From contig NZ_JAULRT010000062.1 in assembly GCF_030518215.1 (NCBI RefSeq), positions 310,001 to 374,000 of the forward strand: DNA of 64,000 nt, written 5' to 3'. This DNA comes from Gilvimarinus algae (GTDB taxonomy: Bacteria; Pseudomonadota; Gammaproteobacteria; Pseudomonadales; Cellvibrionaceae). The position numbers were made by a program, and so were the translations under genes. The notes beneath the pieces were generated by a model. That model was given only the letters and a program-made list of their open reading frames with translations. It searched no databases and was not told where the DNA came from. How positions within the stretch are numbered: the stretch's first letter is position 1; every line of letters begins with the position of its first letter. This document shows positions 6,775 through 15,250 of the stretch, in pieces.

Positions 6775-9486
6775 ATGAAATATAAGTATAAGAAGCAGTT
6801 ACTCAGCAGCGCCATCGCATCAGTGTTGATCGCTGGGGGCGCGCCGGTGGTCGCTCAGCAAAACAGTGAAAACACAGATGCTGATAATGAAGTCTTAACA
6901 GAAATTGTTGTGGTTCGAGGGTTGCGCAGCAGTCTAAATCAAGCCGCCGATATTAAACGTGACGCAGATCAGGTGGTTGAGGCCATTGTCGCTGAGGACA
7001 TTGGCAAGTTCCCAGACAATACCGTAGCGGCCGCTTTGCAGCGTGTGCCTGGCATCCAAGTGGTGAACAACTTTAACAATGAAATTGTCAGCCCCCTGAT
7101 TCGCGGTATTGGCGATATTGTGACCACATTGGATGGTCGCGAAATCTTTACCGGCGTGGGTCGTGGCTTTGCGTTCCAGGACTTGCCCGCCGAGGCGCTG
7201 TCAGGGGCCGAGGTTTACAAATCCAATTCTGCCAATCTGATTGAAGGTGGTATTGCCGGGGTCATCAATTTGACTCGCGTTAAGCCCCTGGCGTTTGATG
7301 AGGGTCTTACTGTCGCCACAAACCTGCGAGGCATGTATGGCGATGAAGTCGAAGAGCTCGGCTTGACTGGTGGTATTCTGGTGTCCAACCGTTTTGATAC
7401 AGATGTCGGTGAAATGGGTATTTTGGTTGATGTGTCTTATTCGGATCAGGATTTTAATCGACCGATTTCGTTTAACTGTGACCCGCGCTCCGGCACCAAC
7501 GGTCCTCAGGGTGCGGCGGGTGTCGTACTTCCGACGTGTGTGGGTGGCCTTACAGACACGGGTGAATATCAGCGTCCTCAGGCAAACCTCTACTACCAAT
7601 GGCGCCCCACTGAAAATCTGGAAGTGTATGCCGATGCGCTCTACGCTGGTTATCGGGCTGAGTTTGCCACTCACTTTATTTTCTCTGACATCTTTGCGGC
7701 GCAAAGTGTCACTGGTGTGACGACCAATGGCGAGGAGTTTACCGCGCCGGTCAACGACGCCGGTTTCTACGATGCTAACTCCAGTGTTATTCAATCCCTA
7801 CGCTTGGGGCAAACGGCTACCTTTAACAATGTGCCCGGTCTGACCTCCACGCAGGCAAAAACCGGTGAGACCGACCAGTATGTGTTTGGCGGCGGCGTGA
7901 AGTACACCTCTGATCGCTGGGATTTGAATGTGGACCTCTCCCGCGTGGAGTCAGAAAACGGCAATCGCAATACCATTGTTGATATTGGCAAGCAGATTGA
8001 CGCGGTTAATATTATTGTCAACGATGACAGCCACGGTACTACGGTCATGCCCGGTTCGCCGTTGAGCACACCTGATGATTTCCGTCTGGCCAACAGTCTT
8101 TTTCAGGACTACAACCGAGCGGAATCTATTGCCAACGCGATCCGTTTAGACGGTAAGTACAAGCTCGAAGAGGGCTTTATTCAGGAGATTCAGTTCGGTG
8201 GGCGCATCATTGATCGTGATGCCAGTTTTTACTCGAATGCGCCGGGCGGCCCTGGAGCGCCAGGCGGTAATCGCGTGACTCTGGTGAGCGAGTCCGGCTT
8301 GCCAGATGATTTCTTGATTGAATCTCCAAATACTATTCCGGTTATTAATAACGGAGAGCACTGGTATACCCCCGACCCGGATTTTTTACGTGATAATACA
8401 GATGTGTTACGCGAGCTCTATGGCGCCGAGCCGGGCGATCCGGCCTGGGATCCCTCACGCAACTACGATGCCAGTGAAACCACCAGCTCTGTTTATCTGC
8501 AAGCTAAATACGGTTTGGAGTTTGATTCGGGTATTTTGCTCGACGGTCTTATCGGGGTTCGCTATAGCCACACTGACCGCAGCCTGAGCGGCACCGGCCG
8601 CGTCAATGGTGAGCTTACGCCGCAGACCCGCGATACGTCTGATGGCACCTTCCTGCCGAATGCATCGGCCCGCCTACAACTGACGGACGATCTGCAACTT
8701 CGCTTTACTTATGCAAAAACCCAGGCACAGCCCTTCTTTGGCGATCTCAATCCAGGGTTAACCTATGATGTGCCGTTGAACGCCAACATTCGCCCGACCG
8801 GCGGTGGCGGTAACCCCGATCTGGAGCCGCAAGAGTCGGATGCCTATGATGCCACTATCGAGTATTACTTCAGCGACTCCTCGTACATGTCGGCAGCGGT
8901 TTACTATCGCACGATTGAAGGGCGAGTAGCTGCGGGTACCGAGATTGAAGAAATTGACGGCATTGAATACAGCGTTACCCGTCCGCGCAATATTGGTGAG
9001 TCCAGTCTGCAAGGGGTAGAGTTGAGTGCCCAATGGTTCCTGGACTTTTTGCCCGAGGGCTTCGATGGTCTTGGCCTGACTGCAAACTATACCCTTGCCG
9101 ATTCCTCCATTGATACCGAGGGCGATCCATTGGAAGGCGAGCCACTGCTGGGGGTATCAAAGCACGCTTACAACGTCGGTGTGCTCTATGAAAAGTACGG
9201 CATCACCGCGCGGGTCATGTACAACTGGCGCTCGTCATTCGATGACGGCTACTTTGGTGGCGGCCTGGTCACTCCAGATGACGGTGCGAAATTCAATACC
9301 GTTAAAGCCAACGGTCGCCTGGATTTGTCGATCGGTTATGACATTACGCCACAAGTTACCGTTAGCCTCGATGGTGTAAATGTCAATGGTGGTAAGTACT
9401 ACAGCTACTTTGACACTGAGCTGTTCCCCCACGATATCAGAATTGACGATACATTCTGGGGAGCCAGTATCCGCGCTCGCTTTTAA
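6775..9486 (+). CDS. TonB-dependent outer-membrane receptor (carbohydrate type)
   Basis: A 903-residue receptor that should import oligosaccharides across the outer membrane using TonB energy. A Sec signal peptide (residues 1-28, ending VVAQQ) precedes a plug domain beginning LTEIVVVRGLRSSL, with DNTVAAALQRVPGIQV, LIRGIG and GGIAGVINL. The remainder is beta-barrel ending in phenylalanine (ASIRARF), as needed for BAM assembly. The style resembles the large Caulobacter/Xanthomonas carbohydrate receptors. There is no SusD partner. RBS AGGAGG precedes the ATG. Four GalR-like sites lie upstream and glycosidase genes follow, so a galactan-type oligosaccharide is the inferred cargo. Confidence 0.92.
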   Translation: MKYKYKKQLLSSAIASVLIAGGAPVVAQQNSENTDADNEVLTEIVVVRGLRSSLNQAADIKRDADQVVEAIVAEDIGKFPDNTVAAALQRVPGIQVVNNFNNEIVSPLIRGIGDIVTTLDGREIFTGVGRGFAFQDLPAEALSGAEVYKSNSANLIEGGIAGVINLTRVKPLAFDEGLTVATNLRGMYGDEVEELGLTGGILVSNRFDTDVGEMGILVDVSYSDQDFNRPISFNCDPRSGTNGPQGAAGVVLPTCVGGLTDTGEYQRPQANLYYQWRPTENLEVYADALYAGYRAEFATHFIFSDIFAAQSVTGVTTNGEEFTAPVNDAGFYDANSSVIQSLRLGQTATFNNVPGLTSTQAKTGETDQYVFGGGVKYTSDRWDLNVDLSRVESENGNRNTIVDIGKQIDAVNIIVNDDSHGTTVMPGSPLSTPDDFRLANSLFQDYNRAESIANAIRLDGKYKLEEGFIQEIQFGGRIIDRDASFYSNAPGGPGAPGGNRVTLVSESGLPDDFLIESPNTIPVINNGEHWYTPDPDFLRDNTDVLRELYGAEPGDPAWDPSRNYDASETTSSVYLQAKYGLEFDSGILLDGLIGVRYSHTDRSLSGTGRVNGELTPQTRDTSDGTFLPNASARLQLTDDLQLRFTYAKTQAQPFFGDLNPGLTYDVPLNANIRPTGGGGNPDLEPQESDAYDATIEYYFSDSSYMSAAVYYRTIEGRVAAGTEIEEIDGIEYSVTRPRNIGESSLQGVELSAQWFLDFLPEGFDGLGLTANYTLADSSIDTEGDPLEGEPLLGVSKHAYNVGVLYEKYGITARVMYNWRSSFDDGYFGGGLVTPDDGAKFNTVKANGRLDLSIGYDITPQVTVSLDGVNVNGGKYYSYFDTELFPHDIRIDDTFWGASIRARF

Positions 9487-9498
9487 CGCGCATGGTTT

Positions 9499-9534
9499 GG
9501 CCGGGTGGGTGCAATGACTTGCCCGGCCTTTTTT
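9499..9534 (+). terminator. intrinsic terminator after receptor gene
   Basis: GGCCGGG (9499-9505) pairs with CCCGGCC (9522-9528), followed by six T. It lies 12 bp after the receptor stop and inside what looks like one operon, so it may be leaky and keep enzyme levels below receptor levels. Confidence 0.8.
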
Positions 9535-9564
9535 ACACCCAACAGTCAGAGTAAAGGCAAGATA

Positions 9565-11253
9565 ATGCAGATAACATTTGCCAAACTGAGCCGAAGTGTC
9601 GCCACGCTACTACTGAGTACGTTGTTAATCTTTGGTTTGGTTGCCAAGGCCAGTGAGCCTCAACTGATCAGCTCGGACGATGCGCTCTACCCGCGCCTTG
9701 TGCAGCTCAACCATCAAGCCGATCCTGAAAATAACGGTGATATCATTGCCAGCGTCACCAGCTTTGCCGGTGGTCAGGGCCATGCGGATATCTTTGTGAG
9801 TCGGAATGAGGGCGAGAGCTTCGAGCGGCTCAGTCAAATTTACGATGAAGATTTTCTGACAGGATTGTGTTGCGGGGGGCTCTATGAGTTGCCCAGTGCC
9901 GTCAACGAGTTAGCAGCTGGCACCTTGCTTTGGGCCGGCTCCGTAGGGCAGGAAGCTGCAGACACTCCCATGCAGATGAAAATTTATCACAGCGTCGATC
10001 AAGGGCAGAGTTGGGACTACCTAAGCAACTGCGTCGATGCTCAGGCCCCTAAGCGGCAGGGCGGCATTTGGGAGGCCGAGTTTGTCATCGCAAAGACCGG
10101 CGAATTGGTGTGTTATTTCGCTGATGAGACGCCGCAGAATCACTCGCAAACACTCCGCTATACCAAGAGTTCAGATGGTATCAATTGGAGCGATCCGGTG
10201 AACGTGGTGGCCAGCACTAACCCAAATGATCGGCCAGGCATGCCGGAGGTCGTGCGCCTGGCAAGTGGTCAGTTCATGATGAGCTATGAGATTTGCGGTG
10301 GCCTGAATTGCGCCACCTACTATCGGTTGTCAGAAGATGGGCTGGACTGGGGGGATCCCACTGACCTCGGGCGAGCAGTAGAAACCCCGGATGGATTGAC
10401 TTTCTGGGCAACCCCAACATTGGCTCTGGCGCCCAAGGCCAGTGGCGGCGAGCAGTTACTGCTGCAGGGGCATACGTTGGTTAAAGGTGGCGCAGACCAA
10501 CCAGGCAATGGCGCAACGGTATTTATCAACTCCAGCGCAGACCCTGTTAATGGCGAATGGTATGCCTACGATGCTCCCACACCAGTGGACCTTCCCGCGG
10601 GAACCAGCGTTAACTATTGTGAAAACTATTCTTCACCACTGTTGCCTCTTTCTGGTGGGTTGAAATTACTGCAGTTGTCCTCTGATTTTGCCGATGACGG
10701 GGTGTGTCGAACCTGGTTTAACGTCGCGCCGCTTGGTGGCGTTCGGGCGCAGGTGGATGAGGTTCGAGGGAGTGCAGGGGAGACTCTGACGGGCACCGTA
10801 CACCTCAGAGTCAGTGATGGCTTTGATGGCGACTATACGCTCGACTTGCAGGTCGAAGGGCTAGAGGGACGTGTCGAGCTTTCTCAGTCTCCGGTAACCT
10901 TGCTCAGTGATAGGGAGCAATCCGTAAGTTTTACTGTAATACCTGAAGCTCTGGTCCAGAGCCTGAGCCCGGCGGATATAACCCTAATGGCCGGCGCCCT
11001 GTTAGTGCCCTGGTTTTGCAGCATGTTGCTTGTGCGCAGCGGACGAATCAAATTGGCGGTGTGTGCCACTTTGGCTACAGTGGTTCTGATGTTGTCGAGC
11101 TGCGGTGGAGGCGGTGGCGGTAATGCAGCGCCAGGTGGCTCGGTCAACACGGTCACCACTCACTATCAAGGGGTCCTGCGGGTGAGCAGCGTCGATAATC
11201 CCGACGTTGAAACCCAGACACAGTTTACCGTCGTGGTGTCGCACCAAGAGTAA
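9565..11253 (+). CDS. secreted sialidase-fold protein with unusual C-terminal tail
   Basis: I chose the ATG at 9565: it follows AAAGG and begins a good signal peptide (about 29 residues ending VAKA), while upstream starts lie in the terminator. The product is 562 residues. Residues 30-390 resemble the secreted BNR/sialidase-superfamily beta-propeller group, with LYPRLVQL, CCGGLYELP, GGIWEAEFV, RPGMPEVVRL and MMSYEICGG. It is a paralogue of the protein at 15251. A beta-sandwich-like region follows, then two hydrophobic segments, the lipobox-like LSSC followed by six glycines, and a short beta-rich end. Enzymatic activity is not proven; context suggests an exo-acting galactan or arabinogalactan hydrolase. 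Confidence 0.75.
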   Translation: MQITFAKLSRSVATLLLSTLLIFGLVAKASEPQLISSDDALYPRLVQLNHQADPENNGDIIASVTSFAGGQGHADIFVSRNEGESFERLSQIYDEDFLTGLCCGGLYELPSAVNELAAGTLLWAGSVGQEAADTPMQMKIYHSVDQGQSWDYLSNCVDAQAPKRQGGIWEAEFVIAKTGELVCYFADETPQNHSQTLRYTKSSDGINWSDPVNVVASTNPNDRPGMPEVVRLASGQFMMSYEICGGLNCATYYRLSEDGLDWGDPTDLGRAVETPDGLTFWATPTLALAPKASGGEQLLLQGHTLVKGGADQPGNGATVFINSSADPVNGEWYAYDAPTPVDLPAGTSVNYCENYSSPLLPLSGGLKLLQLSSDFADDGVCRTWFNVAPLGGVRAQVDEVRGSAGETLTGTVHLRVSDGFDGDYTLDLQVEGLEGRVELSQSPVTLLSDREQSVSFTVIPEALVQSLSPADITLMAGALLVPWFCSMLLVRSGRIKLAVCATLATVVLMLSSCGGGGGGNAAPGGSVNTVTTHYQGVLRVSSVDNPDVETQTQFTVVVSHQE

Positions 11254-11341
11254 GAAGAATGCTTCCCTGCGTTAGAAGCCTGTAGACAATCAGCTAGGCT
11301 GGACCTGAAAACCGATGATTGATAACAAAGAGAATGCGTCT

Positions 11342-12787
11342 ATGAGATATGTGATTTTGGCATTTTTCACCTGTATCGCCATGCTTGGCTGCAGTAACGA
11401 ATCCAAGGTTAATGCTCCAACGACAACGGAGTCCGGTGCCGACTATCGACTCAGCAGTGGCGAGCGTCAGCGGTTGGACACTCCATCGCTGACATCCTAC
11501 GCAGTAGAAGCAAAGGTTCGGTTGTCGGATGCGAATGCCAATGCGGGCTTGGCCTTTCATGCGCAAACCGGGGCAGAGAATTTTAAAGGTTTTTACACTG
11601 GGCTTGATGCTAAATCCCACACCGTATTTCTACTGAAGGGCAATAAAGAAATGGCGCGCCGCTCTGTTAGCGTTGAGCCGGGTGTGTGGTACTCGTTACG
11701 CCTAGAGGTTAGTGGCGATAACTATGTGCTGTACGTTAACGACAACCCGTTGGCCGAAAATCAGTTCCCCAAATACGACGCCGTTGATTCTACTTACACT
11801 AGTGGTGACTTAGCCCTGAGGGTTGCAAGTGGTAGCGCTGATTTTAAAGAGGTGAAGGTCACTGCATTTGAAAAATCAGTCCCCCAGATCAGTTACCAGA
11901 ATCCCGTGCAGCCCGGCTGCGCTGATCCGGGCCTGATGAAACATGAGAGCCGCTACTATGCTTACTGTACCTACACGCCTGATTACCCCACGATGGTAAA
12001 TGGTATTAGGCTTTATACCTCGGATGACCTGGTGAACTGGGAAGATCAGGGCTTTGTACTGAAAAACGAAGACTCCTGGGGTGAGTCGCGCTTTTGGGCT
12101 CCGGACATTGTGGCGCGCGACGGCGTTTTTTATCTCTATTATGCGGTGGACGAGCGGATCGCCGTAGCCACTTCAGAATCGCCACTGGGGCCATTCGTGC
12201 AGAGTGTGAAGGAGCCTATGGCCCCTGAATCCATAAAAATCGATGCCTATGTTTTTGAAGACGATGACGGCAAGCGCTACTTCTATTATGTGGGCTTTGA
12301 TAATGGCAATCACATATGGGGTGCCGAACTTAATGATGATATGAAAACGATTAAGTCTGACACCGTCAAACTAATGATCAGCCCGGAAGAACCCTGGGAG
12401 ACACACATGGCGAATGTGGCTGAAGGGGCGGAAATCATTAAACACAAAGGTGTTTATTATTTGACCTATTCAGGCAGCCACTTTGAGAGTCCACACTACT
12501 CCGTGGGTTATGCCACGGCCAGCCATCCACTGGGCCCTTGGTCGAAATATGAAAACAATCCGATCATGAAGTCCACCAGCTACGCTCACGGTACAGCGCA
12601 TCACAGTCTGGTGAGATCACCCGATGACAGCGAGTTGTTTATCGTTTATCACCAGCACAACGATCTCTACACTACTGAGCCACGCCAGATGTCCATCGAT
12701 CGGATGCAGTTTGTGCCTCAGGAAAATGGCCCGGATATACTCGAGGCCTGGGGGCCAACCGTGTCACCACAGCCAATGCCGAAGTAG
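11342..12787 (+). CDS. GH43-family lipoprotein with N-terminal sandwich domain
   Basis: From the ATG at 11342 the protein is 481 residues with a lipoprotein signal (AMLGC near residue 17). An upstream in-frame ATG at 11315 would bury this signal. Residues 35-175 look like a concanavalin-type beta-sandwich. The GH43 five-bladed propeller follows, starting ISYQNPVQPGCADPG. The three GH43 acidic residues are recognisable: D195 (CADPG), D301 (KIDAYVF) and E364 (AEGAEII). GH43 enzymes release arabinose, xylose or galactose from side chains. Here an arabinofuranosidase or exo-galactanase role on an arabinogalactan-like polymer is inferred from neighbours. Confidence 0.85.
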   Translation: MRYVILAFFTCIAMLGCSNESKVNAPTTTESGADYRLSSGERQRLDTPSLTSYAVEAKVRLSDANANAGLAFHAQTGAENFKGFYTGLDAKSHTVFLLKGNKEMARRSVSVEPGVWYSLRLEVSGDNYVLYVNDNPLAENQFPKYDAVDSTYTSGDLALRVASGSADFKEVKVTAFEKSVPQISYQNPVQPGCADPGLMKHESRYYAYCTYTPDYPTMVNGIRLYTSDDLVNWEDQGFVLKNEDSWGESRFWAPDIVARDGVFYLYYAVDERIAVATSESPLGPFVQSVKEPMAPESIKIDAYVFEDDDGKRYFYYVGFDNGNHIWGAELNDDMKTIKSDTVKLMISPEEPWETHMANVAEGAEIIKHKGVYYLTYSGSHFESPHYSVGYATASHPLGPWSKYENNPIMKSTSYAHGTAHHSLVRSPDDSELFIVYHQHNDLYTTEPRQMSIDRMQFVPQENGPDILEAWGPTVSPQPMPK

Positions 12788-12844
12788 GCTGAAGGTGCTT
12801 CGAGAACGGATAAGTAACAACACCGATAATGATAGAGGTGAGTC

Positions 12845-13993
12845 ATGAAACGCATTGGAACCTTAATACTGGTTGCCGTAGGCATGTTAAGTGCCGGTTG
12901 GGCTTTGGCGGAGCAAGACAGTCGTATGAAAGTAGTGGTAGACGAATTTGGCAAACTGGCTGATGGCCGTAAAGTAGACCGGTACACCATTAAAAACAGC
13001 AGTGGTGCAAGTATTCAGCTGACGAATCTGGGTGCGATTATTGTATCGCTCAAGGTGCCGGATAGGACCGGAAAGCTAGACGATGTGGTGCTGGGTTTTG
13101 ACGAGCCGGCGCCCTACCTAACCGATAGTCCCTACTTTGGGGCTGTGGTGGGCCGATACGCCAACCGCATTGACGAAGGTAGGTTCAGCCTGAACGGTAG
13201 AGAGTACGCCCTGGCAACCAATAATGACCAAAACCATCTGCATGGTGGCAATCTGGGTTTTGATAAGCTTTTATGGCAAGGTCAGGTGGTCGACACAGGT
13301 CGTGGCGCCGGCGTGCGTTTTTCGACCGTGTCGGCTGATGGAGATGAAGGTTACCCAGGGGAGTTGTTTGTCGCGGTTACTTACGTGTTTACCGATGACA
13401 ATGCGTTGGAGATCAACTATCAAAGCTCGGCGGTTGACGACACCGTGGTGAATCTCTCCCAGCACAGCTACTTTAACCTTGCGGGGCAAGGTGATGGTTC
13501 AATCCTGGACCACACGTTACAGATTAACGCCGACTTTTATACGCCCGTGGACAGAACCCTGATCCCGACGGGTGAGATTCTCTCTGTCAAGAAAACCCCG
13601 TTTGATTTTACCCAACCCAAACCAATCGGTCGCGACATTAAAGCAAAGCACGAACAACTGAGTTTTGGCGGTGGTTACGATCACAACTGGGTGCTGCGCC
13701 GATCAGAATTTGAAGGGCAAATGCATCTGGCGGCCGTGTTAACCGATCCCGGCTCAGGCCGCAAGATGGAAGTTTTAACCGATCAGCCCGGTCTGCAGTT
13801 TTACTCCGGTAACTTTCTCGATGGCAGCGTAACAGGCAAAGAAGGCGTGGCCTATGCGTATCGCGGCGCGCTCGCTCTGGAGACTCAGCACTATCCTGAC
13901 TCACCCAATCAGCCTCATTTCCCACGCACCACCTTGCGTGGCGGTGAGAGTTTCACCTCCAAAACCATCTACCGGTTCTCGGTGGCGAACTAA
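12845..13993 (+). CDS. galM: exported aldose 1-epimerase (mutarotase)
   Basis: GalM interconverts alpha and beta anomers of galactose and other aldoses. The 382 residues begin with a Sec signal peptide (to about ALAEQ), so this copy acts in the periplasm. Conserved family features are GRYANRI, the HLHGG histidine, the second histidine in NLSQHSYFNLAG, YDHNWVL and the catalytic glutamate in LALETQHYPD. AGAGGTGAG gives a strong ribosome site. It lies 57 bp after the GH43 gene. A periplasmic mutarotase would convert released beta-galactose to the form that GalK uses after import. Confidence 0.93.
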   Translation: MKRIGTLILVAVGMLSAGWALAEQDSRMKVVVDEFGKLADGRKVDRYTIKNSSGASIQLTNLGAIIVSLKVPDRTGKLDDVVLGFDEPAPYLTDSPYFGAVVGRYANRIDEGRFSLNGREYALATNNDQNHLHGGNLGFDKLLWQGQVVDTGRGAGVRFSTVSADGDEGYPGELFVAVTYVFTDDNALEINYQSSAVDDTVVNLSQHSYFNLAGQGDGSILDHTLQINADFYTPVDRTLIPTGEILSVKKTPFDFTQPKPIGRDIKAKHEQLSFGGGYDHNWVLRRSEFEGQMHLAAVLTDPGSGRKMEVLTDQPGLQFYSGNFLDGSVTGKEGVAYAYRGALALETQHYPDSPNQPHFPRTTLRGGESFTSKTIYRFSVAN

Positions 13994-14025
13994 TAGTGGG
14001 ATCAATGGGTATGAGAGAACTTAAT

Positions 14026-15135
14026 ATGATTCGAACAGGCTACAGCACCTTGATGACATTGCTTTTCTTGGCCGTGCTTGCAGGTTGTGCAGCTTTGCCA
14101 GAGAAGCACCTTGGCATCGACGGGTCCAGTGATCAACGCTGGAGTCGGGAGAAAGCAAACGAATGGTACGACCAACTGCCTTGGTTGGTAGGCGTCAACT
14201 TCCTGCCGAGTACAGCAATCAATCAACTGGAAATGTGGCAAGAGAGCAGTTTTGATCCCGAAACTATTGATCGGGAGTTGGGCTGGGCGGCCGACTTTGG
14301 TGTGAATACGGTCAGAGTCTACCTTCACGATCTGGCTTGGGAGGCGGACTCGGAAGGCTTTTTGGAGCGGATTGACACCTTCCTGTCTATCGCCGATAAG
14401 CATGGTATCAAGCCCAACTTTGTCTTCTTTGATGACTGCTGGAATCCCACGGCTGAAATAGGTGAGCAGCCAGCACCGATACCGGGTGTACACAACTCGG
14501 GGTGGGTGCAAAGCCCGGTAGCATCAGTGAAAGATCAACCCGAAAACTGGGGCCGGCTGGAAACCTATGTAACGGGCGTTGTCAGTCGGTTTGCCAACGA
14601 TGACCGCATACTCTATTGGGATGTGTATAACGAGCCGGGCAATACCGGGCGCGAGGAAAAATCCTTGCCGCTCTTGCAAAAAGCCTTCGCTTGGGTGCGT
14701 GCCGGAAATCCATCACAGCCAGTGACCGCTGGAATATGGAACTGGTCGGAAGGTTTTGAGCTGCTCAATGCCTACCAAAAAATGCATTCGGACATCATCA
14801 CCTTCCACCAATACAACGATCTTGCAGCGATGGAGCGCAGCATCCATGAAATGCAGGGTATGGGCCGACCGGTGATTTGTACCGAGTGGATGGCCCGCAC
14901 GAATAATTCTCTGGTAGAGAGCCATCTGCCTTTGCTGAAACAGGAGAAAGTAGGCGCCATCAACTGGGGCCTGGTTAGCGGCAAGAGCAATACGATTTTC
15001 CCCTGGGGCTCAGAGCCCGGCAGCCCGGAACCGGAGCTTTGGTTTCACGATCTGTTGCATCGGGATGGTTCGCCTTACAAACAAAGCGAAATCGACATTT
15101 TCAAAACGCTGACGGAGGACAACCCTACGTACTGA
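14026..15135 (+). CDS. GH-A clan (GH5-like) glycoside hydrolase lipoprotein
   Basis: The ATG at 14026 gives a 369-residue lipoprotein (TLLFLAVLAGC). The mature part is a TIM-barrel hydrolase of clan GH-A: GVNFLPSTAINQLEMW opens the barrel, E203 in DVYNEPGN is the expected acid/base and E287 in ICTEWMA the nucleophile. The sequence resembles proteins often labelled cellulase-family or 1,4-beta-xylanase without biochemical proof. It lies 32 bp after galM. With a galactose regulon around it, a beta-galactanase or galactobiohydrolase role is possible but inferred. The lipid anchor suggests attachment to the outer or inner membrane. Confidence 0.8.
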   Translation: MIRTGYSTLMTLLFLAVLAGCAALPEKHLGIDGSSDQRWSREKANEWYDQLPWLVGVNFLPSTAINQLEMWQESSFDPETIDRELGWAADFGVNTVRVYLHDLAWEADSEGFLERIDTFLSIADKHGIKPNFVFFDDCWNPTAEIGEQPAPIPGVHNSGWVQSPVASVKDQPENWGRLETYVTGVVSRFANDDRILYWDVYNEPGNTGREEKSLPLLQKAFAWVRAGNPSQPVTAGIWNWSEGFELLNAYQKMHSDIITFHQYNDLAAMERSIHEMQGMGRPVICTEWMARTNNSLVESHLPLLKQEKVGAINWGLVSGKSNTIFPWGSEPGSPEPELWFHDLLHRDGSPYKQSEIDIFKTLTEDNPTY

Positions 15136-15167
15136 TTCCCCATCGCTTAATCAATGCCAGGGGCAAA

Positions 15168-15196
15168 CCGGTGCCAAGCAAACGCTTAAGCACCGG
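15168..15196 (+). repeat. intergenic hairpin
   Basis: CCGGTGC (15168-15174) pairs with GCACCGG (15190-15196), with an inner AAGC/GCTT pair. No T run follows, so it is more likely an mRNA-processing or stability element than a terminator. Confidence 0.5.
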
Positions 15197-15250
15197 AGCA
15201 CGCCCAGCGGTCTGGTCGACCTGAAAATAATGTCAATATGGAGACCCGCT

